A stretch of 5,532 nt of DNA from Chloroflexota bacterium (GTDB lineage: Bacteria > Chloroflexota > Anaerolineae > Anaerolineales > Villigracilaceae), in contig JACPVB010000241.1 in assembly GCA_016191985.1 (NCBI GenBank), forward strand, positions 1-5,532. Reading direction: 5' to 3'. Position 1 is the stretch's first letter. Each line of letters begins with the position of its first letter. The position numbers and the translations under genes are program-made. Positions 5,530 to 5,532 of the stretch are shown here, one piece after another. Under the pieces are notes generated by a model. It saw only the letters and a program-made list of their open reading frames with translations, was not told where the DNA came from and made no database searches.

Positions 5530-5532
5530 TTA

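Noticed and set aside
1..5532. Novel system, mobile element or CRISPR array
   Set aside because: The window is filled with intact core housekeeping genes in a conserved order, with no transposase, no spaced direct repeats and no unfamiliar coding region.

Overview
All recognisable genes in this window lie on the minus strand. Read in the direction of transcription, from high to low coordinates, they are rpsB (ribosomal protein S2), tsf (EF-Ts), pyrH (UMP kinase), frr (ribosome recycling factor), uppS (undecaprenyl diphosphate synthase), cdsA (phosphatidate cytidylyltransferase) and the first 230 codons of glpX (class II fructose-1,6-bisphosphatase), which runs off the left edge. The order rpsB-tsf-pyrH-frr-uppS-cdsA is a classic bacterial core cluster. 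The window is therefore ordinary chromosomal housekeeping DNA from a bacterium with moderate GC content. The short EF-Ts (202 aa), the S2 protein with a long charged C-terminal tail, and a class II FBPase in place of the more usual dxr/rseP after cdsA would fit Chloroflexota (Anaerolineae-like). That placement is an inference and is not proven by anything in the window.

The cluster is split into three transcriptional blocks by two intrinsic terminators that can be read directly. rpsB and tsf (37 bp apart) are followed by a compact UUCG-tetraloop terminator (3911-3940). pyrH stands alone, with the tsf terminator in front of it and a perfect 16-bp inverted repeat plus U-tract behind it (about 3078-3123). 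A 265-bp non-coding stretch (2883-3147) contains the pyrH terminator and the leader of the next block. That block is frr-uppS-cdsA-glpX, tightly packed: 8 bp between frr and uppS, an 8-bp overlap between uppS and cdsA, and 23 bp between cdsA and glpX.

Functionally, the first block supplies translation (the 30S subunit and recharging of EF-Tu), and pyrH makes UDP for nucleotide pools. frr recycles ribosomes, uppS makes the lipid carrier for cell-wall glycans, cdsA makes CDP-diacylglycerol for phospholipids, and glpX is a gluconeogenic enzyme. All signature residues I checked are present and no gene looks broken.

I found no mobile element, RNA gene, CRISPR array or novel defence or metabolic system. 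The structure that the genes do not explain is concentrated in the frr leader. It holds a perfect 15-bp inverted repeat with a 32-bp spacer, ending 11 bp upstream of the frr Shine-Dalgarno sequence. The other points worth a look are the S2 tail and the position of glpX.
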